The notes beneath the pieces are model-generated. The model saw only the letters and a program-made list of their open reading frames with translations. It did no database searches and was not told the origin of the DNA. Made by a program: the position numbers and the translations under genes. 64,000 nucleotides of DNA from positions 62,818,787 to 62,882,786 of the forward strand of contig NC_081842.1 in the NCBI RefSeq assembly GCF_963259705.1, given 5' to 3'. The stretch comes from Myotis daubentonii (Eukaryota; Chordata; Mammalia; Chiroptera; Vespertilionidae). Positions 35,766 to 47,298 of this stretch are shown here, one piece after another; the stretch's first letter is position 1, and every line of letters begins with the position of its first letter.

Positions 35766-36900
35766 CAGGCAAAAACATCATCTTCCAGTTTCTGCCTGAA
35801 GGCATTTAACTGCATACATTTCCAGCTGCTGCTTGAAGGTCAGTTTCTCTAATCAGCTAAATCTAGCTGATGAATGTGATCCGCCCTTTCCCAGGATACT
35901 GAAAGAGCGGGTGGTCACTTGCCCCATATTCTTTCTCAGGCTTGCTCCAACAATGAAACCAACTTGGCACCTTCTTCAGGGAAGGAGAAGGCCCACATAT
36001 CAAGTGCTCCAACTCTTTCAGTGACCATCCAAGGGGTAATCCCTCAAACCACCTAGCTCTGATAGCAACAGGACTCAGCATCCATGAGTCCCTTAGTATT
36101 GTATTAAGCAACAACAATAAAAAGCAGTTTTCAATCAGTTACTTAAGTACTTCCTGCGGTTATCTCCCCTTGACCTCTGACATTGTGCAGAAGAAACAGG
36201 CAAAACCACCTACTTCCCAGTTTCTGCCTCAAAGCTATTTGACTATAATTTTTCCCCAGCTTCTATGTGAGGTTCCACCTTCTTATCAACCTGCATGTTG
36301 GAGGTGACTGAATCCTTTGGAGAACCTGATAGAGCTGGTGGGCATGTCCCCTATTGTCTATCCCTAGCTCGCTCCAAGAGTGAAGTCAGGCTTTCAGCTT
36401 TTCCCTTGAAAGAGCTTGTTATCACATCCAGTGCCCCAAGAGTTATGGTTGCCACCCAATAAACTGGCTCCCAAATCACATTGCTCTGGGAGCTGATGGG
36501 GCTAGCAATCAGGCCCCAGGACCACACAAAACAAAGTGGTGGTTCTGTTTAGGCACACACGATCTTTCAGTGACTATTCCTTTTGTATAAGTACAGATTG
36601 AATATGCAAAAATCAACTCCTGGTTTCTCCCTGATAGCAGCTAGACGACATATCTAATGTTCCAACTTTCCCAGCTGTTGCATAAAAGTTGGGCTTCCAA
36701 TTAGCCTGCATTGGGAAGCTGAAGGGGAGGCATATACCTCAGGAAAACTGAACAGGTATATGGACATTTCCCATGCCTTTGGGAAACTGATGGGTCTTGG
36801 CACATCCTCAACTACTGGGAGCCACTTATAGCAATGACAGTGGCTTAAACAATCAAAAAGTTTGAGAGGCAACCAGAAGCTTAGGTCAGGTTAATTGACA
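35766..36900 (+). repeat. Tandem 5'UTR-like segments in L1M
   Basis: Three related units of roughly 400-440 bp start near 35766, 36203 and 36605. Each has 'caggcaaaa' or similar, then 'cagtttctgcctgaagg' or variants, then 'cagctgctgcttgaaggt' or variants. L1 promoters are known to gain repeated 5'UTR units. Confidence 0.65.
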
Positions 36901-37019
36901 GACAAGGTTTATCTTTTACATGAGATCAGTCTTTCAAGACTGGGAAAGGTGTTTGTTTTATCTAAGTCACACAAACCAGTTCAGACAGTGATGGAAAATG
37001 AATAAACAAGATAATATCT

Positions 37020-37200
37020 TCATATATATATATATATATATTATGCAAAGTGTCCCCTTGGGAGTTCGACCAACTGGGAGTTCAATCACTCACTATGATG
37101 TGTGCTGACCACCAGGGGATGGTGCGGAATGAAGGGAGGCCCTGGCCAGCAGCTGCTAGGGACCCTACCCATGCATATATTTTATGCACTGGGCCTCTAA
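37020..37200 (+). mobile_element. HeliBat-type Helitron, short copy
   Basis: Begins TC plus a (TA)n run, then 'ttatgcaaagtgtcccct' and 'gggagttcgaccaactggga'. Ends with the hairpin 'tgcatatattttatgca' and 'ctgggcctctaa', a CTAA end before host T. About 180 bp, with a large internal deletion relative to other copies. One CTCF-like motif (from 37106) has lost two core bases. Confidence 0.9.
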
Positions 37201-38089
37201 TGTTCTAATAAAAGATAAATCTCCAGAAACCAATCTTAATTAAACTAAAATAAGGGATTTGTTCAGTGTGAAGTTCAAAAGCATAGTCATAAAAGATGCT
37301 AACCAAGGAGAGCAATGCATAAACAAAAGTGAGAGTTTCAACAAAGTAATAGAAAATACTTAAAAGTAACAAAGAGAAATCAGAAAGCTAAAAAATACAA
37401 TACTTGGAATTTAATAGAGATATTCAACAATAGACTTGACCAAGTGAAAGAAAGGATTAGTGAACTCAAATATAGGACAGTGGAACTAACTCAATTAGAA
37501 TAGAAAAGTGAAAAAAAAAAAGAATGAAAAAGAGTGAAGATGGCTTGAGACTATGGGATACCATTAGATGGACCAATGTGTGCATTATAGAAGTATAGAA
37601 AGAATAAGGGAGGGGTGGCAAGAAACCTTATCGAAAGAAATAATGGCTGATAACCTTCATAAACTGGTTTCCAGATCCAGGAGTTACTGAATAGGATGAA
37701 TCATAAAAGACCCACACAGAGTCATATTATAATTAAATTGTTAAATTTGAAGACAAAAAGAATATTAAAAGCAGAGAGACAAAAGGAACTTGTCACAGAC
37801 AAGGGAACCCCAGTCAGCAGATTTTTCAATCAGAAACCTTGAAAAACAGAAAGGAATGGGATGATATAGTCAAAGTGCTAAAAGAAAAAAAAAACTGCCA
37901 ATCAAGAATGTTATACCCAGCAAAGCTATCCATCAAAATTGAAGTAGAGGTTTGCAGTAGCAAATCAGGCTAGTATGAACTGAAATGAGATTCCCTTTAG
38001 GAAGAAAGCAAGGAACATATATTATTCCAAGGCTTCTTAAAAACTGGGATTTTGTATTGGGTCAATGGCTAGATCTTAATTCCATTAAT

Positions 38090-38700
38090 GTGGAGAATAT
38101 GAGAAGAGAATAAGGTTTAGGAAGAAAATAAATTAATTAAATTTTTGACATGTTATCTTTGAGGTCTCTAACTATAGGAGATTCAGTTGACTATGAATTT
38201 CAGGCTTAAGAAAGAGATCTGAAAAAGACTTAGGTTTAGAAATCATGAGCATATAGGTAATGTTGAAACCATGTGGACAAATGGAATCATTAAATGAAAT
38301 TATACAAAATGAGAAGAACAGTGGGTCAAGAAGAGAACTCTGGATATCATCTACATTTCAAGCTTGCTAACAGAGGAAAGAGAATGGACCATGGTACATA
38401 GAGAACAAGGATAATGTGGAGTCACAGACACTAAGAGACTGGAGATTTTTAATAATGAAAAAGTCAACAGTTTACATTTAAATCGAGAATAAGATAGAGG
38501 TTTAATAATGTACATGTAATTGGAAATTAATTGCTCTTTAATAATTCTAGTAAGAATAGTTTGCAGTAGAATGGTATATGTAAGATTGTAGTAGTTCAGG
38601 AAGAGTCTACTTTTCTGTGCATGAGATGAAATTCTGATAGCTTGAGGAAGAGTTAATTTTCAGCCAGGGTTAATGGCATAGTCATAGATCTATGGGGGCA
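38090..38700 (-). mobile_element. L2 LINE, minus strand, right part
   Basis: Resumes antisense L2 with 'tttttgacatgttatctttg', 'aagaaagagatctgaaaaag', 'catgagcatataggtaatgt', 'tgaaaccatgtggacaaatg', 'gaagagaactctggatatca', in the order expected after the left part. The L1M block therefore lies within this L2. Confidence 0.6.
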
Positions 38701-39244
38701 AGAATCAGTGAGGAGAAGCATGTTGAATGCGGGGGGGGGGGAGAGAAGGATTACACAGTGGTGCAAGGTCTCAGAAGAGGCAGTACTTAATTGTTTAGGT
38801 GAAGGGATTGCTTAATCAGAAGTAAGGACACTTCATCTTATAAAACTGAAAGAAAGAGGGTAAGGATGACTAAGGGTGAACTTAAGTTAGTTTAAGGGAC
38901 AAGTGGGAATATACCGAAGATTAGATCTTGCAGCCTTAGTGCTCTTGACACTTCCGGGGTCCAGATGATCTGCTGAGATTGCATGAAGTCTAGAGGAGAA
39001 TGATTAAGGCTTGGAAAAGTTGTAAAAATGGAAGTGGTAATTGTCTGAGTTTAGATAAAAGGCTGAGACCCCACTGAATTTTCAGATTGAAGAGTTGTGG
39101 TAGTGTAATTACAGGATTTCTCCTAGTAGTGCTCAGCCATCTGAATGTAGAAACAGAAAAGATTGAATTGTAGCATTGATCTCTGCTTGAGGTTTTATAG
39201 AGCAGGTGAGGTCTATGAGACAAGGGTGAAAAGGTCCCTTAGTT
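38701..39244. other. Non-coding, possibly more L2
   Basis: Purine-rich texture like antisense L2, but no diagnostic segment. Contains a G-run near 38730. Confidence 0.35.
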
Positions 39245-39600
39245 TTCCTTACATCCATGCTTCATGTTCAATATGAGTTGTAGGTTGAGGCACTCTGTAC
39301 ATTGCAGTCATTCCAGATCCCAAGCTGATGGAGGTCCATCTCATGATCTTTGTACTCTTCACAATCAGTATGGCAGGAGGAAAGGATTTTGGCAAGTCCC
39401 ATATCACTTCCTAAACTTCAACCCAGAAGTGACACACATTAAAGCTGTCCACATTTTATTAAACAAATCAAACCACCTACTCACATCAAAGTGGGCAGGA
39501 AAGTACAATCCTGTCTTATGCTCAAAAGGAGAGACAGGGCATTTGTGAACAGCTCCAGTGACTACTTTTACTGAGGCTACTATGGTACTGTACTTTACCA
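39245..39600. repeat. Old interspersed repeat, family unassigned
   Basis: 'gatggaggtccatctcatga', 'cagtatggcaggaggaaagg', 'cccagaagtgacacacatta', 'gggcaggaaagtacaatcct', 'ggagagacagggcatttgtg' read as part of a dispersed mammalian repeat. It resembles in layout the element at 60.0-60.5 kb. Class not assigned. Confidence 0.5.
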
Positions 39601-40182
39601 TTTAGAATTTCCTACTATCTCCTGCCTCCTCCAGTCCTAGCCTGTTTTACCTACTATGTGTCCACATATTACTTGCCTCGATAGTCTTCAATTGTTTATC
39701 TGAGTATTCACTTTATCTTGTCTTCAGGTGATTTCCAGATTCCTGATCCATGTCTTGACCTTATCACTCTATAGTCCTATGGTATTAAATATTAAATCCT
39801 ATATATTTCCACTTGCATGTATTGCTTTTGCCTCAGTTAAATAGTATCTAAAACAATAGTCACAAACTAACTTCTCCTGTATTTCACTATGTTTGTTAAC
39901 GGTTATTTCTTCTGGAGATACTGCTTCCTAGCCTCAGAAGCCTGTGTACATTCTCTCTTTCCTTTGAGATCAAGTTTCTGTTTTTATTTTATTTATAAAT
40001 ATACACATAGTAGGTGCTTAAAACTTGCTGGCTGGTGATTTTATTTTTGTATTTTTTTCTACAGTTCCATTATTCCTTTAGGCTTCAAAGAATAACACAG
40101 GAACTGCTTTCTGATAAAGCATTTTTCTCTTATACATATTTTTTACTAAAGCCAGAGTGGACTCAAAAAAGTCAATAAATTC
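39601..40182. other. Non-coding, possible L2 debris
   Basis: Ends with 'acatagtaggtgcttaaaac', reminiscent of an L2 or MIR 3' end. Otherwise nothing recognised. Confidence 0.4.
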
Positions 40183-40397
40183 CTTCCCGGTTGGTGTGGC
40201 ACAGTGGTTGAGCTTTGACCTATGAAGCAGGAGGTCATGGTTCAATTCCTGGTCAGGGCACATGCCCAGGTTGCGAGCTCGATCCCTGATGTGGTGCATG
40301 CAGGAGGCAGCTGATCAATGATTCTCTCTCTTCACTGGTGTTTCTATCTCCCTCTAGCTCTCCTTTCCTCTCTAAAATCAATAAAAAATTTTTTTAA
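40183..40397 (+). mobile_element. Ves-type SINE, plus strand, intact layout
   Basis: Flanked by AGTCAATAAATTC (40170-40182) and AGTTAATAAATTC (40398-40410). It has an A box ('tggtgtggcacagtgg'), a good B box ('ggttcaattcctgg'), 'catgcccaggttgcgagctc', 'gatccctgatgtggtgcatg', a CT-rich block and the tail 'ctctctaaaatcaataaaaa'. One of the best-preserved Ves copies here. Confidence 0.95.
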
Positions 40398-40410
40398 AGT
40401 TAATAAATTC

Positions 40411-40750
40411 TAAGTTTATACCTGCATAGCTATCACCTTCATCAAGAAATAGAACATTACAATTCCTCAGAAGCTATCCCAAGCCTCTGACAGACACTGC
40501 AGCACCCGACCCCCAACGATAAGCATTGTCTACCACCATAGATTTATTTTACCTACTTCGGAAATTTATACAGATGGAGTCATATGTACTTTTTTGCCTT
40601 TAGAATCTTTTGTTCAGTGTTTTGTTTATAAGACTCATCCATACTGTTGTATGTGTCATTGCTCTATAATATTTTTATTATATAAATGTATATTTATTTT
40701 TAAATTCTACTGTGAATGTTCATTTGAGTTGTTTCAGTTTTATGTTATGA
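40411..40750 (-). mobile_element. Old L1, minus strand, left part
   Basis: Antisense old L1 3' region: 'caagaaatagaacattacaa', 'aatttatacagatggagtca', 'ataagactcatccatactgt', 'tttgagttgtttcagtttta'. It is interrupted at 40750 by Helitrons and resumes at 41689. Confidence 0.8.
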
Positions 40751-41186
40751 CTAGAGGCCCCATGCACAAAAATTTGTGCACTCAGGGGGAGGTCCCTCAG
40801 CCCAGCCTGTGCCCTCTCGCAGTCTGAGACCCCTCGGAGGATAACCACCTGCTAGTTTAGGCCTGCTCCCCGGGGGATTGGGCCTAAGCTGGCAGCCCTC
40901 AGGGGATGTCCACTTGCTAGCGGGGAGCAGACCTAAGCTGCAGTCGGACATTCTTAGCGCTGCTGAGGAGGCAGGAGAGGCTCCTACCACCACTGCTCTA
41001 CTGGCAGCCATCAGCCTGGCTTGTGGCTGAGCAGAGCTCCCCCATGTGGGAGCTCACTGACCACCAGAGGGCAGCTCCTGCATTGGGCGTCTTCCCCCTG
41101 GTGGTCAGAGTGTGTCATAGTGACCAGTCATCCTCAGTCTTTCTGCTGTTAGGGTCAGTTTGCATATTACCCTTTTACCATATAGG
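40751..41186 (-). mobile_element. HeliBat-type Helitron, minus strand
   Basis: Reversed 3' end at the left: 'ctagaggccc' then the hairpin 'tgcacaaaaatttgtgca'. Reversed 5' end at the right: 'gtttgcatattacccttt' to 'accatatagg'. GC-rich non-coding interior. Contains a palindrome with a plus-strand CTCF-like site TGACCACCAGAGGGCAGCT (41058-41076) facing a minus-strand TGACCACCAGGGGGAAG (41107-41091). It abuts a second Helitron in the same orientation. Confidence 0.92.
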
Positions 41187-41688
41187 TAGAGGCCTGGTGC
41201 ATGGGTGGGGGCCGGCTGGTTTGCCCTGAAGGGTGTCCCGGATCAGGGTGGGGGTCCCGCTTGGGTGCCTGGCCAGCCTGGATGAGGGGCTGATGGCTGT
41301 TTGTAGCTGGTCACACCCCCTTCAGAGTGGGGGTCCCCACTGGGATTCCTAGCCAGTCTGGATGAGGGGTTGAGGGTTTTCAGGCTGGCCAAGCCCGCCG
41401 GCGACTGAAGCTCCCAGCCTCTCCTTTTTTTCTTTTTTTATTCTGGGATTTATTTACCTTCTATAATTGCAACTTTGTTGCTTAGAATGGAGCTCAGAGC
41501 CGGGCCTCAGCAGGGAGGAAGCTTGGCTTCCTCCATCACTGGAGCAAGCAAGCCTCCTGCTCGCTTCAGCTGCGTGGCTGCCGGATGCCATCTTTGTTGG
41601 CGGTTAATTTACATATCTTGCTGATTAGCCAATGGGAAGCATAGCGGAGATATGGTTAATTTCAATCATTGTCTATTATTAGATAGGA
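41187..41688 (-). mobile_element. HeliBat-type Helitron, second abutting copy
   Basis: Left end 'tagaggcctggtgcatgg' is a reversed 3' end with the hairpin decayed. Right end 'gtctattattagatagga' is a reversed 5' TC end. The interior ('gccatctttgttggcggtta', 'ttaatttacatatcttgctg') matches the subtype at 61.6-62.4 kb rather than its neighbour. Host sequence continues with T at 41689. Confidence 0.88.
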
Positions 41689-42125
41689 TAAACAGAGTTG
41701 CTATGAACATCCTTGCACTTGCATTTTGTTGAATCAGTATATGTACACCCATTGAAAAATAAGTGGTGTTTATGGGTCATAGGGTATGTATATCTTGAAA
41801 TTATTGCCAAACAGGTTTTCAAAGAGGTTATACTAACATTCTCCCACCAGCACAACTACTCCATGTTCTTGCCAACATTTGAAGCATTTGGCTTGTATTT
41901 TGCCCATTTTGTTGGATGTTTTATGGTAACCTGTGGTTTTCATTTTAATATCTCTAATAACTAGAGAGTTTGAGCACTTTTTTATGTTATCAATATTTAT
42001 ATATATCCTCTTTTGTAAAGTTATAGTTGAAGTTCCATGTCTGTTTTTCTATCATCTACCCTGTTCTTATTGGTTTCTGAGAATCATTTACATGTTATGG
42101 ATAAGAGTTCCTTGCCAGGTATACT
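41689..42125 (-). mobile_element. Old L1, minus strand, right part
   Basis: Resumes the L1: 'gttgctatgaacatccttgc', 'tgggtcatagggtatgtata', 'ttgccaaacaggttttcaaa', 'cattctcccaccagcacaac', 'ccatgttcttgccaacattt'. Diverged antisense ORF2 end. The halves flank the Helitron pair without gap or duplication. Confidence 0.8.
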
Positions 42126-45100
42126 TCATGTCATATAAAAAAAATCCATTACAGATGGATTATAGATCTAAATGAGGAAGGCAAAAAGAGCTTAAATAGA
42201 ACACAACAAGTGTTAGTGATAAAATAAATAATTGAATAATTGAACTACATTAAAATGAAAACTGTTCAATAATCTACATTTTTTATCTAGGAAATTTGAC
42301 TAGGATCTTCCTCCTCCTAAATACTTCTCTTCTCTGCCTGTATCTGTGGAAAGATGTCTCACTGAATTCAGAAAAAAGAAAGCAACATGCATTATAAAGC
42401 TTTGTTTTATTTGTAGTTTTATTTGTGTTCATGCTTGGAGAGTTTCTGATCTTAAGAAAATTATTTGGTGAGGTAAAAAAATCAATATCCAGACTATCAC
42501 TAAATTTATAAATAAACCATAACTAATTGAAGTATGAAAATTATAATTTGGAATGATTTATTTTTTCATATATGTATTCTGTTTAAATATAGTTTGGGGA
42601 TTAGAGTTACATAGACAGGAATTTGCTTATTTAACATTAAATTGTTCTTGAATATGGTTAGATTAGTAGACTAGTGCCACTTTTTTTTAATCACGTGTAT
42701 TGGTAGAGAGAACTAAACCCCCATTTCCCTTAAACTCTCTAAATGGGACTATGTTTGATAACTTACAAAGAAGGGAGAAAGCTAAGGTTGACATGAGGCT
42801 TAGGGACAATTTATCCTGTTCCAATAGTGGAATCAAGAATGTAATTCAAAAGCCCTGAAATACAGGATTCAAGAGAATGGAATTGAAGTCTAAACTCTGG
42901 CACTTAAAAACCAGCTGACTTTAGACTGGGTTTATTGCCTGTTTGTGCCAATTTTCCTTTCTTATAATGAGATCATTGTACTTAGAGTCGATCTCTGAGT
43001 TTTAGGTATGTTATTATGGTGAGGGATAATGACATTTTCTTAACTGAACAATAAAGAGAAGACAGTAAAAAAGTGATATTGGAGTGGCCTTTCCTATTTG
43101 CTATAAGATTTTGTTGCTTGTTCAAAGAGCACCTGGAAAAAGAATGGGAAGCCAGGAGCCTACTTTAATTCCTATCCAAGCTACTTGAGGGTTATATGTT
43201 CAGAAGAGGCATTCTGTCTGCAGAGACAGAAGCAGAGGCAGTGACTAAGGGCAGAAGCCCAAGACTAAAGTAGAGAACAGCTGTTTAAACAGCACCCTTA
43301 ATTCACAGCTACTCTACCTAGAAAGAATTAGACGAGCACCTTACATACAGAATTGAGGAATGGGATAGGTTTGGTTTTGTTTATTTGTGATAATGAAAGA
43401 AAGAACATTTACCAATAAACAAAATGAAGGAAAACTGCAAAGAACTGAGAGAAAAATTACAAATCTTCAAAGATTTTCACAAAGATAGCATGGGAAATAC
43501 TATCTCTAATGTCTGGGTTAAAAGAAAAGGGGGATGCAATGAATAATTACAAATGTGTAAGCAGGAGAAACTGTCAAAGAAAAGAAAAAATAGCCCAAAG
43601 GTGAATAAAAAATAAGGGTGAGAGCCTTGGGGCTGAGAGAGAGAGAGAGAGAGCACTAAAAGTGAGGTGGGGATCTAGAAAATGGGAAGAAAAAGTTAAA
43701 GACAGTGCATTTATGAGTCATGCACCATGAACAGAGCAAGTTCCTATCTTTAGGTGAGTAATGATGGATAAGTAGTAGGGGACTGGCATTGCTTATATGT
43801 TAATTATCTTTAAAACTGTCAGGAGCAGCGCTTCTTGTCAGGATCATTTCAAAAGCCCCAAGGCCACTATAAGAAGGGAAAGGAAAAGGAAGCTTTATAT
43901 AGTAGATTGGAGAATTAGGGGTGGAGAGCAGCTTGGGGGAGGGGTGCTGTAAATAGTGGTGTCTCATTAGCACAGTCAAGCTTGGTGCCTGATTAATTAT
44001 GGAGCACTTGATAAACAACGTCCTGAAGTCAGGGAAATCAGGAGAAAAGGTACAGATAATTGAATGGAATTGAAGAACTGGCAGTGTTGAGAGCATCATT
44101 AACATATTTTTGCTGCTGTTGTTCTTCTTGGCATCCGCCCTTGTCACAATTGACTCTGGGCTTCCGCTGCTGCACGTTTGGGTGGGAGCAAGGTAACAGA
44201 CAGGGAAGAATGAGGGCGAATAGAAGCTGCTGTTCTTTATAGAAGCCCAGAGGCCCCTGGGTTTGCAACCACTCCAGTCCTCCTGCATGCTCCCTGGCTT
44301 TATCTCTTTGCATTACGCAGAATTAACTTTTGCCTCAAGCATGTCAATACCCATTTTCTGTCCAAGGTCAGCCTGGGTGTGTAACAACAGTTTGGAAAGT
44401 GGGTCATTTTGGATTGCGTTTAGAAATCTAGTATGTATCACAGGTCCTCTCTGAAGATATCCTTGCTGCTGGTCATCTGCCTGCTACCTTGATTCAGACG
44501 AGTCAAGTTTCTGTTTTAGACAATGTACTAAACATTATGCACATCCAAGGACTGGATAGATATCCTTTGCTTGACACTGTACACATGCTTTAAAAATGTG
44601 AATTTTTTAGTTGTCAGACTTTTTTGTTCCCCTCATAGATATCTGAGCTTTTTAGGAATCTCTGTGTGTCTTTTTTGTTAATACGACTGGCAATAAAATT
44701 CTGAGAGAAAATTTGCAGTACAAGTGCTTTCAGATTAGTCTAGGAGGAAATTTGATGAAAGAAAGCAAGAGGCACAGTCATTTCTTATCTCTCCCTAGAG
44801 GAGGGAAGTGGGTTTACCTAGGGAGCATGTTGTGCTTGTACGTGGAGATTGAACTGCTTTCTGAGACCCTAAATATGTTCTAGGTCACTGGGATATTGCT
44901 CAACATGCTCAGTTCCGCCTGTGGCCTGCAGCAGGGTGGCATGGAGATGGGAGGCCGGACAGAGAATGCCAGGATCTGAGAGGCAGCAGCTGTCTTTGCT
45001 GGCTTTTTAGTGCAGATAATAAAATATCTCAGAGCATCACATGAGGTAGAACTGTTCTATAGAAAACGCTGCCACTTAGGATACTGCCAAGCTTCATCCA

Positions 45101-45475
45101 CCCTAAGTGTTTTTCTCAGTTAAAATTTTCTCTTTTTATTTTTGTTAAAGGAATAGAAGAACCAGTTCAGATTCAATAAAAATTGACCTAAATGCTCATT
45201 AGAACACAAGCTTACTCAGTCTTGCTTAAGATTTATTTTATTTACACAGAAACCACAATAAAACCTTCCTTATACAATAGCCGCAGGACATGGATAAACT
45301 TAGGGTCTGGACTCTAGAGAGTGCTTGTAGGCAAATGGATAGAGAGAGTGTTTCTCAATAGTTTAGTGGTCTTTTCTGGAAAATCTTTATGCTCCATCGG
45401 CTTTGCCTCAGCGCAGAAATTTTGTTTCCATTTGTTTTCCCATCTTTGTAGATAGCTTATTCAAAGATTTTCTTT
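42126..45475. other. Non-coding sequence, nothing named
   Basis: No gene or nameable repeat. It holds the longest open frame of the window (162 codons, minus, 43800-44288), which has no recognisable domain, no codon-like regularity, and overlaps other frames. A short GA run is at 43637-43653. The parts 44050-44450 and 44870-45030 are less AT-rich and look single-copy. Confidence 0.5.
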
Positions 45476-45626
45476 TTTCTTTTTTCTTTTTTTTTCTTTT
45501 CTTTTCTTTTCTTTTCTTTTCTTTTCTTTTCTTTTCTTTTCTTTTCTTTTCTTTCTTTTCTTTTCTCTTCTCTTCTTTTCTTTTCTTTTCTTTTCCTTTC
45601 CTTTCTTTTTTTCTTTTCTTTTCTTT
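45476..45626. repeat. (TTTTC)n pentanucleotide repeat
   Basis: About 150 bp of TTTTC units with some TTC and CTTTC variants. One strand is all pyrimidine. Open frames of Phe/Ser or Lys/Glu across it are artefacts. Confidence 0.97.
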
Positions 45627-47298
45627 AAATATTTCCCTTGCACTATAATATTCCCCTTGGTGTTGAAGCCTGATGTTTCATGATGAAGTTTTTCCAGATA
45701 AATCACACAGTTCTTCCATAGTTACTAGTGGACCAACCAGAGGCTCTAGAATGGTTTGTCTATGAAAACAAGTCAGTCAACTCATCAAACATCTACTGGG
45801 AACAGAGTAACATGCTATATCCTCAGGTCTAATGTGACTGGTACTTGACAAAATGTGTGTATAAAAGTTTAAAAATACCCAATAACCTAGAATATTTTAG
45901 ACTAGCCATTTTATTAATCCAAAATATCCAGACAGATGTCTTGTGATTTATTCTAAACTCTTTAGCTAATAAGACAAGATGTTTGTTTTGTTTTTAATGT
46001 GGTTCTAAAATTCAGGCTTAGCCAGCAGCAACGACTACTTTATTTTTGTTTGTTTGTTCCGGTATTAAGTTTTGGCACTTCACAATTTACCAGGAGGCAT
46101 AGCTCAACAGAGGCTGTGAAATGAAACTTCTAGATTAGTTACATTCATTTTTTGTTGAGCCTACTACTTGCTCCACTGATTTGTTCTAAAGTCCTCATGG
46201 AAATTCCTAGGGCAATGCACATACATTCAGCCCATAACCAGCTTGAACCACTAGGGGGGGAAATGCATGAAAAAATGTTTCTCAAGCCCTGAGTAAAAAC
46301 ACCAGTTCTTTCATAGATTCCTTTTTCAGAAGTTATATATGACACTGATATTATAAATTGGGATTTCAATAGATTACCTGCTAAAGTCATGAGAATAAGG
46401 AGAAAAAGTTCTTGTTTTATTTTTCCCTCCAAATCTTGTCAGGAATTGTGATGAAACATCACCATTAAAATCTGGACAATGACTTTTTGAAAATATATAC
46501 ATTTTTTTCCTGTAAAAGCCTTTATCTTTCTTGAAATTCTAATATATCTAATGAAGTTTTTTTGGTAGGAAAACGGTTTATTCACCAATTATTTTTCAAA
46601 TAATTATTGTTAGTAATAAACCTACATTTTCATATGCTCCTTTCTTACACAGGCTGATCTTAACTCATAGACTGGCATGCTTTCCTATAACTTGATATAG
46701 AAAGATTGCATCTAGTCACTGCTATAATTAAAATGTAACAGATACAAATAGGAATCAAACAATTCCTTCTCACTTTTTATTAATTGTGCATCATAGCATC
46801 ACTTTCATTTGTGAACAATACCTCAGGTACATTAGTTCAACTTAGAGTTACTTAGCATTTTTGAAATTTTCTTTGACTTTAATAAACTCATTTAATGCAA
46901 TTCTTTTTTAAACTCTTGTGTTTACTTCTCTCAGTCTGGGGAAGAAAGTAGTTTAATAGTTGAGACTTAATGAGCATACTTTGGAATTTAAGAATGTAAA
47001 TTAAATTGTTGCTAGAGTTGACATCGTTGAGCCACAACTTGTGGCTATGCTTTGTTAAAGTAAACAATCAGAAGAGAAGAAGAATAGACCATCAGACGTT
47101 TGGATATTTTGTCAACATGCTGTTAAGTTTCCAAATGTTTAGGAAACATCTGGTGTTTGACAATTTTGTTTATTCCCATGGCTGTTTAGTGTTGATTAGG
47201 CACAGAGATGTCCCCTTAACTTGAATAACCCAATAATCTCTTAGAGCAGTAGATTTCATATTGCAAACCAAAATCCATAGTAAGAAACTTATTTTATA
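45627..47298. other. AT-rich non-coding sequence
   Basis: No gene or nameable repeat seen. Confidence 0.5.

Larger units (their letters stand above)
35338..38010 (+). mobile_element. Old L1 (L1M type), 5' half only, plus strand
   Basis: Starts with 'agaccaagatggaaactta', the usual start of old L1 5' regions, followed by 'tacagctaccaatggagcaa' and a long 5'UTR. From about 37.2 kb come ORF1-region landmarks: 'aaagaaataatggctgataa', 'acccacacagagtcatatta', 'agcagagagacaaaaggaac', 'aagtgctaaaagaaaa', 'aagaatgttatacccagcaa'. ORF1 is shattered by stops and indels. ORF2 and the 3' end are missing, the reverse of normal L1 truncation. A Helitron interrupts it at 37020-37200. Confidence 0.8.

Noticed and set aside
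40183..40260. tRNA gene from A and B box match
   Set aside because: It is the tRNA-like head of a Ves SINE with SINE body, tail and target duplications. No cloverleaf with intact anticodon arm was identified.
43800..44288. Longest open frame (162 codons, minus)
   Set aside because: No recognisable domain, overlaps other long frames, no upstream or splice context. Length is within chance expectation for 64 kb.
45403..45706. Phe/Ser-rich and Lys/Glu-rich frames
   Set aside because: They translate the (TTTTC)n repeat on both strands.
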